Shown piece after piece: positions 38,038-47,800 of a stretch of 64,000 nucleotides of DNA. Source of the DNA: Pedobacter foliorum (lineage in GTDB: Bacteria; Bacteroidota; Bacteroidia; Sphingobacteriales; Sphingobacteriaceae). The notes under the pieces are model-generated. The model had not been told where the DNA came from. It made no database searches and was given only the letters and a program-made list of their open reading frames with translations. Numbering within the stretch: the stretch's first letter is position 1; each line of letters starts with the position of its first letter. Both the position numbers and the translations under genes were made by a program. The stretch lies in the NCBI RefSeq assembly GCF_013266735.1, contig NZ_JABSNU010000001.1:806001-870000 (forward strand), in the 5' to 3' direction.

Positions 38038-38910
38038 TTAATGTTTATTGTGCTTCCATCGCCTATGGCTCCATAACCAGTAAGCAGGGTTTTCGTTGAT
38101 CATATTTTCAAGGATATTGAAACTCATGTCCGTTATTTGATGTTCTGCGGTTTTACTTGGATCAAGACATATCGTCTCACAATCTACCTCGTAGTAACCG
38201 GTTTTTATATGCTTCATCTTGAAGTAGACAACAGGCCTGTTGGTTTGCATGGCAATTTTTTCTAATCCAAGTAGTACCGGCGTTTCCTGATTAAGGAAAG
38301 GAAGCCAGTACTGAATCTCGTTTCCCGCGGGAGTTTGGTCGTTAGCAAAACAAAACATGGTGAGCTCATTTCTTGTAGCTGCCAATGTCCTAAGCGTTTG
38401 CCTCATGGCAATAAATCTGTTGCCAAATTTAGTACGCATTTTATAAAACCAGCTATCAAATAGCTTGTTGTTAAGGGGTTTATATATTACGTAATTTTGA
38501 AAAGCAAGAGCCTGGCTAAGTGCCAGCATTCCCCATTCCCAATTGCAATAATGACCTGTACAGGCCAATATGCTCTGGTTATTTTTAACGTGTTCAGCCA
38601 CTAATTCCAGGTTGTTAAGCTTAACACGTTTTGCAAGCTCTGACTGAGAAATGGAAGCCATTTTTATTGTTTCCAAAACAAGACGCGCAAAGTGTTTGTA
38701 GTAGTCTTTCTCAATTGTTATGATCTCCTCAATACTCTTATTAGGGAATGAATTGGTGAGGTTTTTTCGCACAACCTTTTTACGATAGCCCACAATATAA
38801 TATAGCGGATAGTACAATACCGCTGCAAAGAAGTACAGCAATGGGGTTGGGAGCAAAGACAAAAAGTTCAAAAAAAAGATTCCTATATAAGAAAAGGTTT
38901 TTTTTATCAT
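38038..38910 (-). CDS. Lipid A biosynthesis (LpxL/HtrB-like) acyltransferase
   Basis: ATG 38910 is used in place of an upstream TTG at 38934. The 290-residue protein begins with a membrane anchor (about 5-35) and has the HtrB/MsbB pattern: ACTGHYCNWEWG holds the HX4D/E-like catalytic His, then FCFANDQTPAG, a substrate-binding motif, and VYFKMKHIKTGYY. The C-terminal WLWSHRRWKHNKH is typical. It transfers an acyl chain to a lipid A precursor or an ornithine-type lipid. It is co-transcribed with the following GT2 gene and divergent from the WbqC-like gene with only 38 bases between starts. Confidence 0.92.
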   Translation of the reverse strand: MIKKTFSYIGIFFLNFLSLLPTPLLYFFAAVLYYPLYYIVGYRKKVVRKNLTNSFPNKSIEEIITIEKDYYKHFARLVLETIKMASISQSELAKRVKLNNLELVAEHVKNNQSILACTGHYCNWEWGMLALSQALAFQNYVIYKPLNNKLFDSWFYKMRTKFGNRFIAMRQTLRTLAATRNELTMFCFANDQTPAGNEIQYWLPFLNQETPVLLGLEKIAMQTNRPVVYFKMKHIKTGYYEVDCETICLDPSKTAEHQITDMSFNILENMINENPAYWLWSHRRWKHNKH

Positions 38911-38948
38911 TAATTTGGCGAATTGAGAATGCAAACATAAATTATCAG

Positions 38949-39563
38949 ATGCAAAGTTCAGCTATATTCCCACTTTTTTATCTTCCACCTATTAGTTATT
39001 TTTCTGGTTTAAAAGACTTTGAGGGTAACTTTTTGATTGAAAAGGAAGAGCATTTCCCCAAACAAACCTACAGAAACAGAGCAAGAATATACTCACCAAA
39101 CGGAAGCCTGGATCTTATTGTGCCCGTTATTAGGGGCGAAAAAGTACATACAAAGGTTAAAGACGTTAAAATTAGTAACGATTTTAACTGGCAAAGGCTA
39201 CATTGGAAGAGCCTTGAGAGTTGCTATCGCAATTCTGCGTACTTCGAGTTTTATGAGGATGAGTTCGCTCGTTTTTATAATAAAAAGTATGAATTCCTGT
39301 TTGATTACAACCTTGAAATATTGGATTGGTTGTTGAAACAGCTAAAACAGAATGTAAAACTGGATTTTACAACTGAATATATTGATGATGTTCCCTCAGA
39401 GTTGGACTATAGAACCAATAAAATACATTTTAAAAATGTTGAGGACAATACAATATATAAGCCTTATTTTCAGGTGTTCGATGATAGAGAAGGGTTTAAA
39501 CCAAATTTAAGTATGGTAGACTTGTTGTTTAACCAAGGTCCACAAGCTAAATCATATATATAG
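38949..39563 (+). CDS. WbqC-family protein
   Basis: ATG 38949 is chosen because the longer frame (38841) overlaps the divergent acyltransferase start. The 204-residue soluble protein fits the WbqC family: FPLFYLPPISYF near the start, ETYRNRA-like KQTYRNRARIYSPNG, LIVPV, W..LHWKSLESCYRNSAYFEFY and the final LLFNQGP. Members occur in O-antigen or sugar-modification clusters and often near lipid A acyltransferases, but the reaction is not established. It ends one base before the corA start. Confidence 0.85.
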   Translation: MQSSAIFPLFYLPPISYFSGLKDFEGNFLIEKEEHFPKQTYRNRARIYSPNGSLDLIVPVIRGEKVHTKVKDVKISNDFNWQRLHWKSLESCYRNSAYFEFYEDEFARFYNKKYEFLFDYNLEILDWLLKQLKQNVKLDFTTEYIDDVPSELDYRTNKIHFKNVEDNTIYKPYFQVFDDREGFKPNLSMVDLLFNQGPQAKSYI

Positions 39564-39564
39564 T

Positions 39565-40686
39565 ATGAGTAAACAGGCAAAACGTAAACATCATAAGCAT
39601 AAAAAGTATTCGCTGCCGGCAGCGGGCTCTAGTCCGGGATTAATTTTCATTGATGAAAATGCTTTAAAACCTGTAATTAAGCTATATAAATACAATGCAG
39701 AGCTCTACGAGGTTAAAGAACTTAGTTCTTTAAGTAATGTAGCTCAAATAGTTGCTGATAAGAGTTTTACGTTTTGGATTGAGATTAAAGGATACAATTC
39801 TCTTGAAATGTTTGAGACTTTATCCAGTGATTTTAATGTAAATAAGCTTGTTTTGGAGGACATCACGAGAACTTACCAGCGACCTAAGTTTGAGGAGTAT
39901 GAGGGATATGATTTTGCCGTAAGCAGAATGCTTAATTTGGATGAAAACAAGGAACTGGATAATGTACAGGTATCTTTTTTATTAACAGACAATGCATTAT
40001 TTACACTTCAGGAAACCTACGAGGACTGTCTGGAACCTATAAGAGCAAGGTTGAGAGGCGGAAAAGGCAACATCAGAATTGCAGGAAGCAGTTATTTAAT
40101 GTATGCCTTAATGGACATCATTGTAGATACTTATTTTGTGATTTTAAATGCCTGGAGTGAGGATCTGGATGCCGTGGAAGATCGTTTGTTTGATAAACCA
40201 GATAAATCAGTGATGTTCGACACGCAAATGATTAAAAGAAATCTGATTGGTATAAGAAGGGTAGTTTGGCCAGAACGGGATAAACTGAATGATATACTGA
40301 GAAGTGACAGTACTTTAGTTACTGAACAGACAAGACTCTATATTAAAGATGCTTACGATCATTGTATTCAGATAATTGATGTTGTTGAATCCTTAAAGGA
40401 GATCTCCATTAGTAATCTGGACATGTATTTATCTATGATAAGTAACCGAATGAATGAGATTATGAAGGTGCTTACCATTATCTCATCCATCTTCATTCCT
40501 TTGACTTTTATAGCAGGAATTTACGGAATGAACTTCGCCATTCAGGATCCGGTTACCGGTAAATTACTGCCCAAAAACATGCCTGAGTTGTACGCAGCGC
40601 ATGGTTATTTATATACAATGGTTGGTATGGGGCTTATTGCAGTAGCACAAATCATATATTTCTGGCGTAAAGGATGGTTTAAATAG
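39565..40686 (+). CDS. corA: Magnesium/cobalt transporter CorA
   Basis: A 373-residue channel subunit. A large N-terminal cytosolic domain (about 1-310) is followed by two membrane helices. The first helix ends in the selectivity motif YGMNF, the CorA hallmark (GMN). It carries Mg2+, and possibly Co2+ or Ni2+, down the membrane potential. It starts one base after the WbqC-like gene and 27 bases before mgtE, so three genes share a transcript. Basic residues at the N-terminus (KQAKRKHHKHKK) are unusual but probably harmless. Confidence 0.97.
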   Translation: MSKQAKRKHHKHKKYSLPAAGSSPGLIFIDENALKPVIKLYKYNAELYEVKELSSLSNVAQIVADKSFTFWIEIKGYNSLEMFETLSSDFNVNKLVLEDITRTYQRPKFEEYEGYDFAVSRMLNLDENKELDNVQVSFLLTDNALFTLQETYEDCLEPIRARLRGGKGNIRIAGSSYLMYALMDIIVDTYFVILNAWSEDLDAVEDRLFDKPDKSVMFDTQMIKRNLIGIRRVVWPERDKLNDILRSDSTLVTEQTRLYIKDAYDHCIQIIDVVESLKEISISNLDMYLSMISNRMNEIMKVLTIISSIFIPLTFIAGIYGMNFAIQDPVTGKLLPKNMPELYAAHGYLYTMVGMGLIAVAQIIYFWRKGWFK

Positions 40687-40713
40687 GGTTGATTATTCTT
40701 ACCTTAGCGGCTT

Positions 40714-42063
40714 ATGCAATCTTTCGATCTAGACAAAACAGACGTATCTAAGATTAAGGCTGCTTTAGGCCGTAGCGATGAGGAACTAAAGGTTATCCTC
40801 GAAGAATATCACGCGTCTGAAATTGCGATCTTATTCGAAAGTTTAACTAAAGAAGATAGGCAGCGCATTATCAATCTCTTATCTGTAGAGATTGCTTCTG
40901 AAGTTATCTCAGAAATGCACGAAGAGTCACATCCTGAGGAACTTTTACTTCAGCTTCATCCAGATAAACGTACAGAGATTGTTGAAGAGCTAGATTATGA
41001 TGATGCGACAGACATCATTTCTCAGCTGGAGGAACACGAGCAGAAAGAGATTCTTGGCGACCTGAGTGAAGATGATGCTTCCAGCATCCGTAACTTATTA
41101 AGTTACCACGAAGAAACCGCCGGTGGTTTGATGAATACGGAGTTTATCCGTATCAATTTAAATCTTACCAAAAAGGATGCAATCGACGAGATCATCCGCC
41201 AAAGTGAAGAAATTGAAGAGTTTTATACCGTTTATGTTATTGATGATGAAAATACCTTTCAGGGGATTGTTTCTTTAAAGGACATCATCAAAGCTAAAGG
41301 TAATGTAAAAATAACTGAACTTGTTAAGGCTGAGGTTGCATGGGTTCATCCTGATACGGATCAGGAAGAGGTTGCGAGGCTTATTTCGCAGTACAACATC
41401 ACCAGTATTCCCGTTTTGGATAACGACATGAAGTTGCTCGGACGCGTAACTTTTGATGATGTTATCGACGTTCTGGAAGATGAAAATACCGAGGATATAC
41501 TAAAAATATCAGGGGTATCAGAGGATGAGGAACTAAGTGGTAACTGGATTGAGGCTGTGAAATCGCGTTTACCGTGGTTGATATTAAACTTAGGGACAGC
41601 GTTTCTTGCTTCAGGCGTTATCCGTCATTTTGAGCCTACCATTAAACTTATTGAAGTATTACCTGCTTACATGACAATTATTGCCGGAATGGGCGGTAAT
41701 GCAGCCACGCAGGCGCTTGCTGTAACGGTAAGAAGGATTTCATTATATGACCTGACCGATAACCAGGCTTACAGAACAGTTTTAAAGGAAGTTACTGTAG
41801 GCTTAATAAACGGTGCGGTAACCGGGTTAATCGTATTTCTATTTGCCGTATTCTTTGACTCTAATCCAATGCTTGGGTTGGTGATTTTCCTGGCCATGAC
41901 AGGTAATTTATTAATAGCCGGAATAACAGGAGCGGGTATTCCATTAATTTTAAAGCGGGTTGGAATTGATCCGGCCATTGCTTCTTCAATAATTATTACA
42001 ACATTTACAGATGTTTTCGGATTTTTACTGCTGCTGGGATTAGCAAGCAAACTTTTACTTTAA
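40714..42063 (+). CDS. mgtE: Magnesium transporter MgtE
   Basis: A 449-residue Mg2+ channel. Domains are an N domain (about 15-130), two CBS domains (about 135-260, [11 protein letters not shown] and [17 protein letters not shown]) and five membrane helices (about 285-449) with the pore motif [16 protein letters not shown] and N domains close the pore when cytosolic Mg2+ is high. It lies directly behind corA, giving two unrelated Mg2+ importers in a row. No mgtE-type riboswitch was seen, since the gap upstream is only 27 bases. Confidence 0.97.
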   Translation: MQSFDLDKTDVSKIKAALGRSDEELKVILEEYHASEIAILFESLTKEDRQRIINLLSVEIASEVISEMHEESHPEELLLQLHPDKRTEIVEELDYDDATDIISQLEEHEQKEILGDLSEDDASSIRNLLSYHEETAGGLMNTEFIRINLNLTKKDAIDEIIRQSEEIEEFYTVYVIDDENTFQGIVSLKDIIKAKGNVKITELVKAEVAWVHPDTDQEEVARLISQYNITSIPVLDNDMKLLGRVTFDDVIDVLEDENTEDILKISGVSEDEELSGNWIEAVKSRLPWLILNLGTAFLASGVIRHFEPTIKLIEVLPAYMTIIAGMGGNAATQALAVTVRRISLYDLTDNQAYRTVLKEVTVGLINGAVTGLIVFLFAVFFDSNPMLGLVIFLAMTGNLLIAGITGAGIPLILKRVGIDPAIASSIIITTFTDVFGFLLLLGLASKLLL

Positions 42064-42082
42064 TTCTATTATTCATTATTAT

Positions 42083-43093
42083 ATGCAACCAACAAAACAC
42101 AACTGGACAAAAGAAGAAATATCAGCCATATATCATAAGCCATTTTTGGATCTCGTTTACGAGGCCGCAACAATACACCGCGAGAATAAAGACTACTCTG
42201 AAGTGCAAGTGAGTTCTTTGATCTCAATTAAAACAGGTGGTTGTGCAGAGGATTGCTCTTATTGCCCTCAGGCAGCTCGCTATCACACGGATTTAGAGGT
42301 TCAGCCACTCATGCAGGTTGGGCAGGTAGTAAGCGCCGCAGTTAAAGCTAAAGAGGGTGGTGCATCACGTTTGTGTATGGGGGCAGCATGGCGCGAAGTA
42401 CGTGATAACCGTGACTTTGACCGTGTAATTGAAATGGTAAAGGCTGTAAATGATATGGATATGGAGGTATGTTGTACCCTTGGTATGCTTACAGAAAACC
42501 AGGCTCAGCGACTTGCAGATGCAGGCTTGTATGCTTACAACCACAATATCGATACTTCAGAAGATGATTATAAACGTATCATCTCTACCCGTACTTATGA
42601 CGATCGCTTAAATACTATAAAAAATGTACGTAAAGCAAAATTAACGGTATGTAGCGGTGGTATTATTGGATTAGGCGAAACTGAGGAAGACCGCGTTTCT
42701 ATGCTACAAACATTGGCTAATATGGCTGTTCATCCTGAGTCTGTTCCGGTAAATGCGCTGGTTCCTGTAAAAGGGACGCCGCTTGAGTCGCAACCACGTG
42801 TTCCAATTTGGGATATGGTTAGAATGATTGCTACAGCTCGTATTGTAATGCCAAATTCGGTTGTTCGTCTTTCGGCTGGTAGAAATGAAATGAGTACGCT
42901 TGAGCAGGCATTTTGCTTTATGGCAGGCGCAAGTTCAATTTTTGCAGGTGATAAATTATTGACTACACCAAATCCGGCCTTTGTTGATGATATGGCTATG
43001 TTTGAATTGTTAGGCTTAAAAACGCGTGATGCCTTTAAAAACGGCAGGCCAGCAAATACTATTGCAGATAAACAACCTGAAGCTACAGTTTAG
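42083..43093 (+). CDS. bioB: Biotin synthase
   Basis: Radical-SAM enzyme that inserts sulfur into dethiobiotin. The [4Fe-4S] cluster motif is Cys54-x3-Cys58-x2-Cys61 (CAEDCSYC). The MGAAWRE, CCTLGM, YNHNIDT and SGGIIGLGE segments and the C-terminal LSAGRNEM are conserved. Length 336 is typical. It follows mgtE by 19 bases. No other biotin genes are visible, so it is a lone bioB. A very strong terminator follows. Confidence 0.97.
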   Translation: MQPTKHNWTKEEISAIYHKPFLDLVYEAATIHRENKDYSEVQVSSLISIKTGGCAEDCSYCPQAARYHTDLEVQPLMQVGQVVSAAVKAKEGGASRLCMGAAWREVRDNRDFDRVIEMVKAVNDMDMEVCCTLGMLTENQAQRLADAGLYAYNHNIDTSEDDYKRIISTRTYDDRLNTIKNVRKAKLTVCSGGIIGLGETEEDRVSMLQTLANMAVHPESVPVNALVPVKGTPLESQPRVPIWDMVRMIATARIVMPNSVVRLSAGRNEMSTLEQAFCFMAGASSIFAGDKLLTTPNPAFVDDMAMFELLGLKTRDAFKNGRPANTIADKQPEATV

Positions 43094-43097
43094 TAGC

Positions 43098-43173
43098 ATT
43101 ATAACTTAATCACAAAAAAAAAGTTCTGTGGTGTATTTGCCATAGAACTTTTTTTTTGTGATTAAGTTATAAT
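43098..43173. terminator. Bidirectional terminator with 30-base perfect arms
   Basis: 43098-43127 pairs with 43144-43173 without a mismatch; each arm contains attataacttaatcac, a run of nine A (or T) and gttct. Loop of 16 bases. It lies between the convergent bioB and ohr genes; the right arm reaches to the base before the ohr stop. Confidence 0.9.
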
Positions 43174-43584
43174 TTATAGCGCTGTAACTCTGGTTTCAAT
43201 ATTGCCTTTTGTAGCTTTAGAATAGGGGCATGCCCTGTGTGCTTTTTCGGCAAGATGCTGAGCTTCTTCTGTACTTATCCCAGGGATGTGGACATCTAAG
43301 TCTGCTGATAAAACAAAGGAGTTACCATCTTTATTAAAAGAAACCTGAACATCTACAGTCGCTTCTGATGTATCAACGCCATCATGTTGTGCAATTGAAC
43401 CTAATGCGCCTAAATAACATGCTCCCCAGGCAGCAGCAAATAACTGCTCTGGATTTGTAGCTCCACCTTGTCCACCAAGCTCTCTTGGCTTTCTTAAATC
43501 GAATTCTATTATTCCGTCACTAGATTTGATATGTCCATCACGACCGCCCTTAGCGATTACGGATGCAGTATATAGTTTTTCCAT
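43174..43584 (-). CDS. ohr: Organic hydroperoxide resistance protein (Ohr/OsmC family)
   Basis: A 136-residue thiol peroxidase. Two reactive Cys are present: Cys56 in AAWGACYLGAL and the second in HRACPYSKATKGN, with the Arg and Glu of the Ohr active site nearby (LRKPRELGG). It reduces organic peroxides with lipoyl or similar thiols. It is monocistronic, sharing its terminator with bioB. No OhrR regulator is visible in the window. Confidence 0.95.
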   Translation of the reverse strand: MEKLYTASVIAKGGRDGHIKSSDGIIEFDLRKPRELGGQGGATNPEQLFAAAWGACYLGALGSIAQHDGVDTSEATVDVQVSFNKDGNSFVLSADLDVHIPGISTEEAQHLAEKAHRACPYSKATKGNIETRVTAL

Positions 43585-43634
43585 ATTTATTATTTAAACA
43601 ATGGAACTATAACAACATCGGCAGGGCTAAAGTT

Positions 43635-45794
43635 TTATATTTTGATTTTTTCTGAAAGTTTATAGATGTCATATGCAACTTTTTGGATCATATCGAACTG
43701 TTCTGCAATAATTATTGCATCACTTTGTTCCTCTGGAACAGTGCTTATATTTCTTCTAATCAGTGGAACATTATTTACAACACCAGTATTCTTTAGTAAA
43801 TTCTCATTAGCCAGATTTAAGAGATAGACCGTATTTTGCGTTATTGGATTTAACTCATCAAATTCGGGGAATACAAAAGCATGCTCTTTGCTGTACAGTG
43901 ATAAAGTTGCTATGTATGATGACAAAAGGTGATTTAACGCTGTAAACTGATGTAATTCTTTCATCAAAATCTGCTTACTTTTTGGTTCAGAAAACATTCG
44001 CTGAAACAAAGACGCAAGGTTGGCCGTTGCTACATAAATTTCTTTTCTAGCTACTTTATAGTTGGTAAGGTCGGTAACCTGCTCAGAATAAAACAGCTTA
44101 ACCTGCTCAAAGTATTTTATGTTGGCGGTGAGGGTATCCGTCATAGCTTCTTTGAGCTTCTCATATTCCCAATTTGGAAATAATGAATAACTGGCGAGTA
44201 AAGCAATACCTGAGCCTATTAGCGTGTCATAGATTCTTTCGCGAGCCAAAGAGAGCCCTCCAAGTCCAAGAAAATCAAATAAAACCAGTATATATGGTGT
44301 CATGAACAGCACGCTTACTACATAATTTTTGCGCTGAAAACTATAGCAGCCTATCATGCAAACTAGTAATATCACAAATAAGGTGTTCTTATCATGGATA
44401 TAGACCAATATTCCCATACCAACAAAAGCACCAATGACTGTACCTACCAGACGTTCTATATTTCTCTTTTTAGCCAGGCTGAAGCCAGGCTTAGATATAA
44501 CAAGTATGGTTAATAGTATCCAGTAACTATGTGAAAAACTTAAAGATTTTGCGACGATAAAGCCAATCAACATTACTATAGCTACCCTTAAGGAATGTCT
44601 GAAAGTTGAAGAGCTAAAAGTTATGTTCTCAAAAAGTAGTTTATGATCTATGTTTTGTCTTGTAATAAACCGCTCTACTTCAATTTTACGCGGCTTCAGG
44701 TTCTTTTTCTCACTTTTATTGAAATATCCATTAATGGTTTTAATCCTAGATAGGATATTCTCTATGTTTACTTCAATATTCTTTAAAGCTATGATTCCTA
44801 ATGTATTATATTGGCTTGTCGTATTATTAACTTCAAGTAAACTGATCTCATCTTTTAGCTTAGCCACATCTTCAATTAGGGAATTAGGTAGGCTAGGGGT
44901 ACTGCCCGTTTTTAAAGAGAAAGCAATATCATCTAATTCATCTGCAATCTTTATAATTACTGATTCATAGTGAGTTAAGATCCCTGAGGCATCGAACTGT
45001 TCATGAAGCTGTTTGTAATTGTAATAAGTAGACATGACTTGCTCAAACAGATCTACCATATCCACAAAAACGAGTAGGAGGAACCTGCCTTCCGGAGTTG
45101 TTTCTCTAACTATTTCTCTAGTTTTAAATAAAACTTCCCTGACAGCATCCTGCTTTTCGTGTACAGTAACTTGTAACTGAAGCAATTCAGCATAATTATC
45201 ATCATAATCAGTGTTTTGACGATAAAATTTGGCTTTCGCACGTAAAAACTCACTTACGGAGTGAATTGAATCACTGAGTGTTTGTTGAACAAGACGAAAT
45301 GGTCTTAATCTATAGAAAAAATAACTAAGAAGCGTATACCAAACACTGCCAGCAAAAATAAGCAAGGCAGAGAATAAAACTTCGGTCCATGGTCTAATGT
45401 CATCGATACTTAATACCATGATCAACAATGCAGCTGTTCCAATTGAAGCAGCCCTCAATCCATAAAGAAAAAACATGGAGAACACAAAGCTAAAAACAGC
45501 AATTACAACACCAGTAAAATAGATGTTTTTATTTGTAAGGCCAACTACTATAAATATGAGTGTAATTAAAACTGTCGTAATTAACATTGCATTTCTGCGA
45601 TGTATAATTGGACCTGGTGAATCAACAACACTCACACAGAGTGCACCTAATGATACAGTCATTCCAAATTGAAGCATTCCAAATTGGGCAAGAATTAAGG
45701 ATGGACAAAGTATACCAAGTGTAATTCTCAGGCCATCAGCAAAGTACGTGCTGAGTAGGAAATCATGAATACTTCTTATGGGACGATCAAACAT
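43635..45794 (-). CDS. FUSC-family integral membrane protein (YccS/YhfK-like)
   Basis: A 719-residue membrane protein with two sets of about five to six hydrophobic helices (about 25-165 and 395-530) and large cytosolic segments between and after them. The second helical block, IVAKSLSFSHSYWILLTILVISKPGF then RLVGTVIGAFVGMGI, is the fusaric-acid-resistance-like signature. Members are thought to be aromatic-acid or other efflux components, but few are characterised. It stands alone with a 166-base gap upstream in which I see no feature. Confidence 0.9.
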   Translation of the reverse strand: MFDRPIRSIHDFLLSTYFADGLRITLGILCPSLILAQFGMLQFGMTVSLGALCVSVVDSPGPIIHRRNAMLITTVLITLIFIVVGLTNKNIYFTGVVIAVFSFVFSMFFLYGLRAASIGTAALLIMVLSIDDIRPWTEVLFSALLIFAGSVWYTLLSYFFYRLRPFRLVQQTLSDSIHSVSEFLRAKAKFYRQNTDYDDNYAELLQLQVTVHEKQDAVREVLFKTREIVRETTPEGRFLLLVFVDMVDLFEQVMSTYYNYKQLHEQFDASGILTHYESVIIKIADELDDIAFSLKTGSTPSLPNSLIEDVAKLKDEISLLEVNNTTSQYNTLGIIALKNIEVNIENILSRIKTINGYFNKSEKKNLKPRKIEVERFITRQNIDHKLLFENITFSSSTFRHSLRVAIVMLIGFIVAKSLSFSHSYWILLTILVISKPGFSLAKKRNIERLVGTVIGAFVGMGILVYIHDKNTLFVILLVCMIGCYSFQRKNYVVSVLFMTPYILVLFDFLGLGGLSLARERIYDTLIGSGIALLASYSLFPNWEYEKLKEAMTDTLTANIKYFEQVKLFYSEQVTDLTNYKVARKEIYVATANLASLFQRMFSEPKSKQILMKELHQFTALNHLLSSYIATLSLYSKEHAFVFPEFDELNPITQNTVYLLNLANENLLKNTGVVNNVPLIRRNISTVPEEQSDAIIIAEQFDMIQKVAYDIYKLSEKIKI

Positions 45795-45960
45795 ATTGCA
45801 AATTTAGCGGATCAAATACCAATAATTTGACAATTTTTAAAACTATGTATTAGCAAATCACTTATTGCAAAATAATAAAAAATCTGATAGTAAGACCTAT
45901 GAATCACATTACCTTAAAACTAAAATGCTACATTTTCTAATCAAGTCAGCGAATAAGGTT

Positions 45961-46434
45961 CTAGAGTGATCGTTGATTCAATATATAGAGATATCGATCA
46001 ATTCGTCTTTTGTTTTGCTGTTGCAATAAACTTGGATACAGGTTCATTAAAATATTGACTATCAGCATCACTATGGCAAAAAGGTACAAGCCGTGGATTA
46101 TTTTGATTAGGATGAATATCCCCATGAACAGGAAGGCAAAATGATGACTGAGTTCAGCTTTCGTCATTTCTAACCTATATTCTCCCAGCTCACTCATCAA
46201 AATTCTTTTTGTGATTGATAACTTGGGATTTAAATACTTAAAGAAGCTATTCATGATTATCCATTTGAACGGCTCCAGGCCAAGCATTTCATTAACCTTC
46301 TCATCTTTGATGAAGTTTAGGTTTGATAGCCTTTGCTGATAAAAGTCAGTTTTTGAAAGTAGAGCAGTAATGATCATGCCAATGATCCAAGAAATAAAAG
46401 CGATGGAGAGACTAAATGTAAGATACTTATTCAT
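45961..46434 (-). CDS. Small membrane protein, CrtO-like acyltransferase family
   Basis: A 157-residue protein with about three or four hydrophobic helices. The segment EMTKAELSHHFAFL and the C-terminal MNLYPSLLQQQNKRRIDR resemble a family that includes the glycosyl-4,4'-diaponeurosporenoate acyltransferase CrtO, in which NLYP..lQryNr.R is conserved. No carotenoid genes are nearby, so function is uncertain. The opposite-strand frame at 46431-46718 is rejected. Confidence 0.7.
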   Translation of the reverse strand: MNKYLTFSLSIAFISWIIGMIITALLSKTDFYQQRLSNLNFIKDEKVNEMLGLEPFKWIIMNSFFKYLNPKLSITKRILMSELGEYRLEMTKAELSHHFAFLFMGIFILIKIIHGLYLFAIVMLIVNILMNLYPSLLQQQNKRRIDRYLYILNQRSL

Positions 46435-46539
46435 GATTGAGACGTCGTACTTGCTTTAAAGGTTCTTTGTTTGTCCAACGAAAATAGTAAATGTGGTGTC
46501 CAAAAAAAATTGTGATTTCCAACAAACACATAAATAGAT

Positions 46540-46797
46540 ATGATGAAAAAAAATATAGAAGGAATACCTGAATTTAATAGGAGAATACTAAATTGGATAG
46601 AACTGCTTTTACCTTCTTCACAGGAAAAAAGAGCTTTGAGCATTGAATATGGAGTCACTGGAACTTCCTTATTAAACCACCTATCCAAATCGAGAGAGTA
46701 TAAAACATTGAGCGACATAAAAAAGGCAATAACTTCTTTTGGCCAAAAAGCTATTCGATATTTAGAGGACGATAATAGCTTTGATTCAGGTAATTAG
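46540..46797 (+). CDS. Small hypothetical protein
   Basis: An 85-residue soluble frame (MMKKNIEGIPEFNRRILNWIE...), with a Ser/Leu-rich middle (TSLLNHLSKSREYKTLSDI) and an acidic end. No family is recognised. It looks more protein-like than its antisense frame. It lies between the CrtO-like gene and an IS-like remnant, in a patch that appears accessory. It could be the remains of a larger gene or a DNA-associated small protein; neither can be shown. Confidence 0.4.
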   Translation: MMKKNIEGIPEFNRRILNWIELLLPSSQEKRALSIEYGVTGTSLLNHLSKSREYKTLSDIKKAITSFGQKAIRYLEDDNSFDSGN

Positions 46798-46811
46798 TTT
46801 AATAATGATTT

Positions 46812-46895
46812 ACTGTTGGATATTCCGCTGCATAGTGGTTCTTCGTCACTTTTGGTGAACTATGCTGACTTAAGGCCAGAATTGTTGAATGTAAG
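46812..46895. mobile_element. Possible IS-like non-coding remnant, copy 2
   Basis: Shares the core atagtggttcttc plus the following cactt...gtgaact and ggccag words with 23796-23930. No transposase is present. Called only because the same composite appears twice in intergenic DNA 23 kb apart. Confidence 0.35.
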
Positions 46896-46924
46896 ATTTT
46901 ATAGTATATTACGAAAACAAATTA

Positions 46925-47800
46925 ATGACTCTTATGCCTAAAACTAGCCTGCTCATTGTTCTTGTCTTGCTGTCTGCAATAGCCAAAGCACAAAAACCTA
47001 TACTTTTTAAGATCAAATACTTGCCTGCGCATACCTACGAAATTGTCTCTAAGGACTCTATCGATTTGAAAGTCATCTTAATTGACCAGAGTGTCGGTGC
47101 AGAGAAAAAAGCAGACATGACAGACCATCCCTTAATTATGGTCGTGACCACTGAATGGGGTATCACCCTAAAAGCGGATGCCATGACTGCTGGTAGATTT
47201 CCGGTCGCGCTGATCGGTCGTAAATTTTCAACAAAAACTACATTAAATGGAGCTGAGGCCCCAATACCTCCAATGCCTCCAGTTGAAGGGATAAGGGTTA
47301 ATGGAAAAATTGACGCAGCAGGTAAAATGTCTTTGGATACAGCCACGGCCGCCGATGATGTCAAAAATGCAGTTAGTCACTTAACAGGAGGAATGCCAAA
47401 ACATTTAAATTTTCCAGATCGGCCGATGAAAGTAGGTGATACGTTTAGTCAGGATGAGGATGTGAATGCCATGAATATGCCTGATTTTGGTATTGATATG
47501 AATTATCCGACGAAGGTGACCTATAAACTTATCGCTATAAAAGGTAACTTGGCCTATTTTGATATTACATCAGCATTTAGTTTGAACGTTGAAAAAGAAG
47601 CTCAGGGTAAAATGGTTAAGCTAATCGGGACAGGTACCGGAACCGGCAAAATGGAATACTTTATCGATAAGAGCTACCCGAAGTCGACAGTAAACGCTAC
47701 AGAATATATGCTTGAAATCACAGGTCCGAACACCAAAGGCAATCTTAAATGGATTATATCTAAGAAGGCCAAGTATGTAGTGACCAAGGGCGGGCTTTAG
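46925..47800 (+). CDS. Secreted protein of unknown function
   Basis: A 291-residue protein with a signal peptide (about 1-22, cleavage after AKAQ). It is a predicted all-beta protein with a Pro-rich loop (APIPPMPPVEGIRVNG), a HLNFPDRPMKVGDTFSQDEDV segment and a Gly/Thr-rich strand (LIGTGTGTGKMEYF). Similar 'DUF' proteins occur in Sphingobacteriaceae, but I do not know a function. It follows the IS-like remnant by about 30 bases. No partner genes are evident. Confidence 0.8.
   Translation: MTLMPKTSLLIVLVLLSAIAKAQKPILFKIKYLPAHTYEIVSKDSIDLKVILIDQSVGAEKKADMTDHPLIMVVTTEWGITLKADAMTAGRFPVALIGRKFSTKTTLNGAEAPIPPMPPVEGIRVNGKIDAAGKMSLDTATAADDVKNAVSHLTGGMPKHLNFPDRPMKVGDTFSQDEDVNAMNMPDFGIDMNYPTKVTYKLIAIKGNLAYFDITSAFSLNVEKEAQGKMVKLIGTGTGTGKMEYFIDKSYPKSTVNATEYMLEITGPNTKGNLKWIISKKAKYVVTKGGL

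Noticed and set aside
40687..40713. mgtE-type riboswitch before mgtE
   Set aside because: The gap is only 27 bases; no room for the structure.
42064..42082. Regulatory element before bioB
   Set aside because: Only 19 bases of AT-rich spacer.
46431..46718. 95-codon minus-strand frame
   Set aside because: Antisense to the more protein-like 85-codon frame and overlaps the CrtO-like start.
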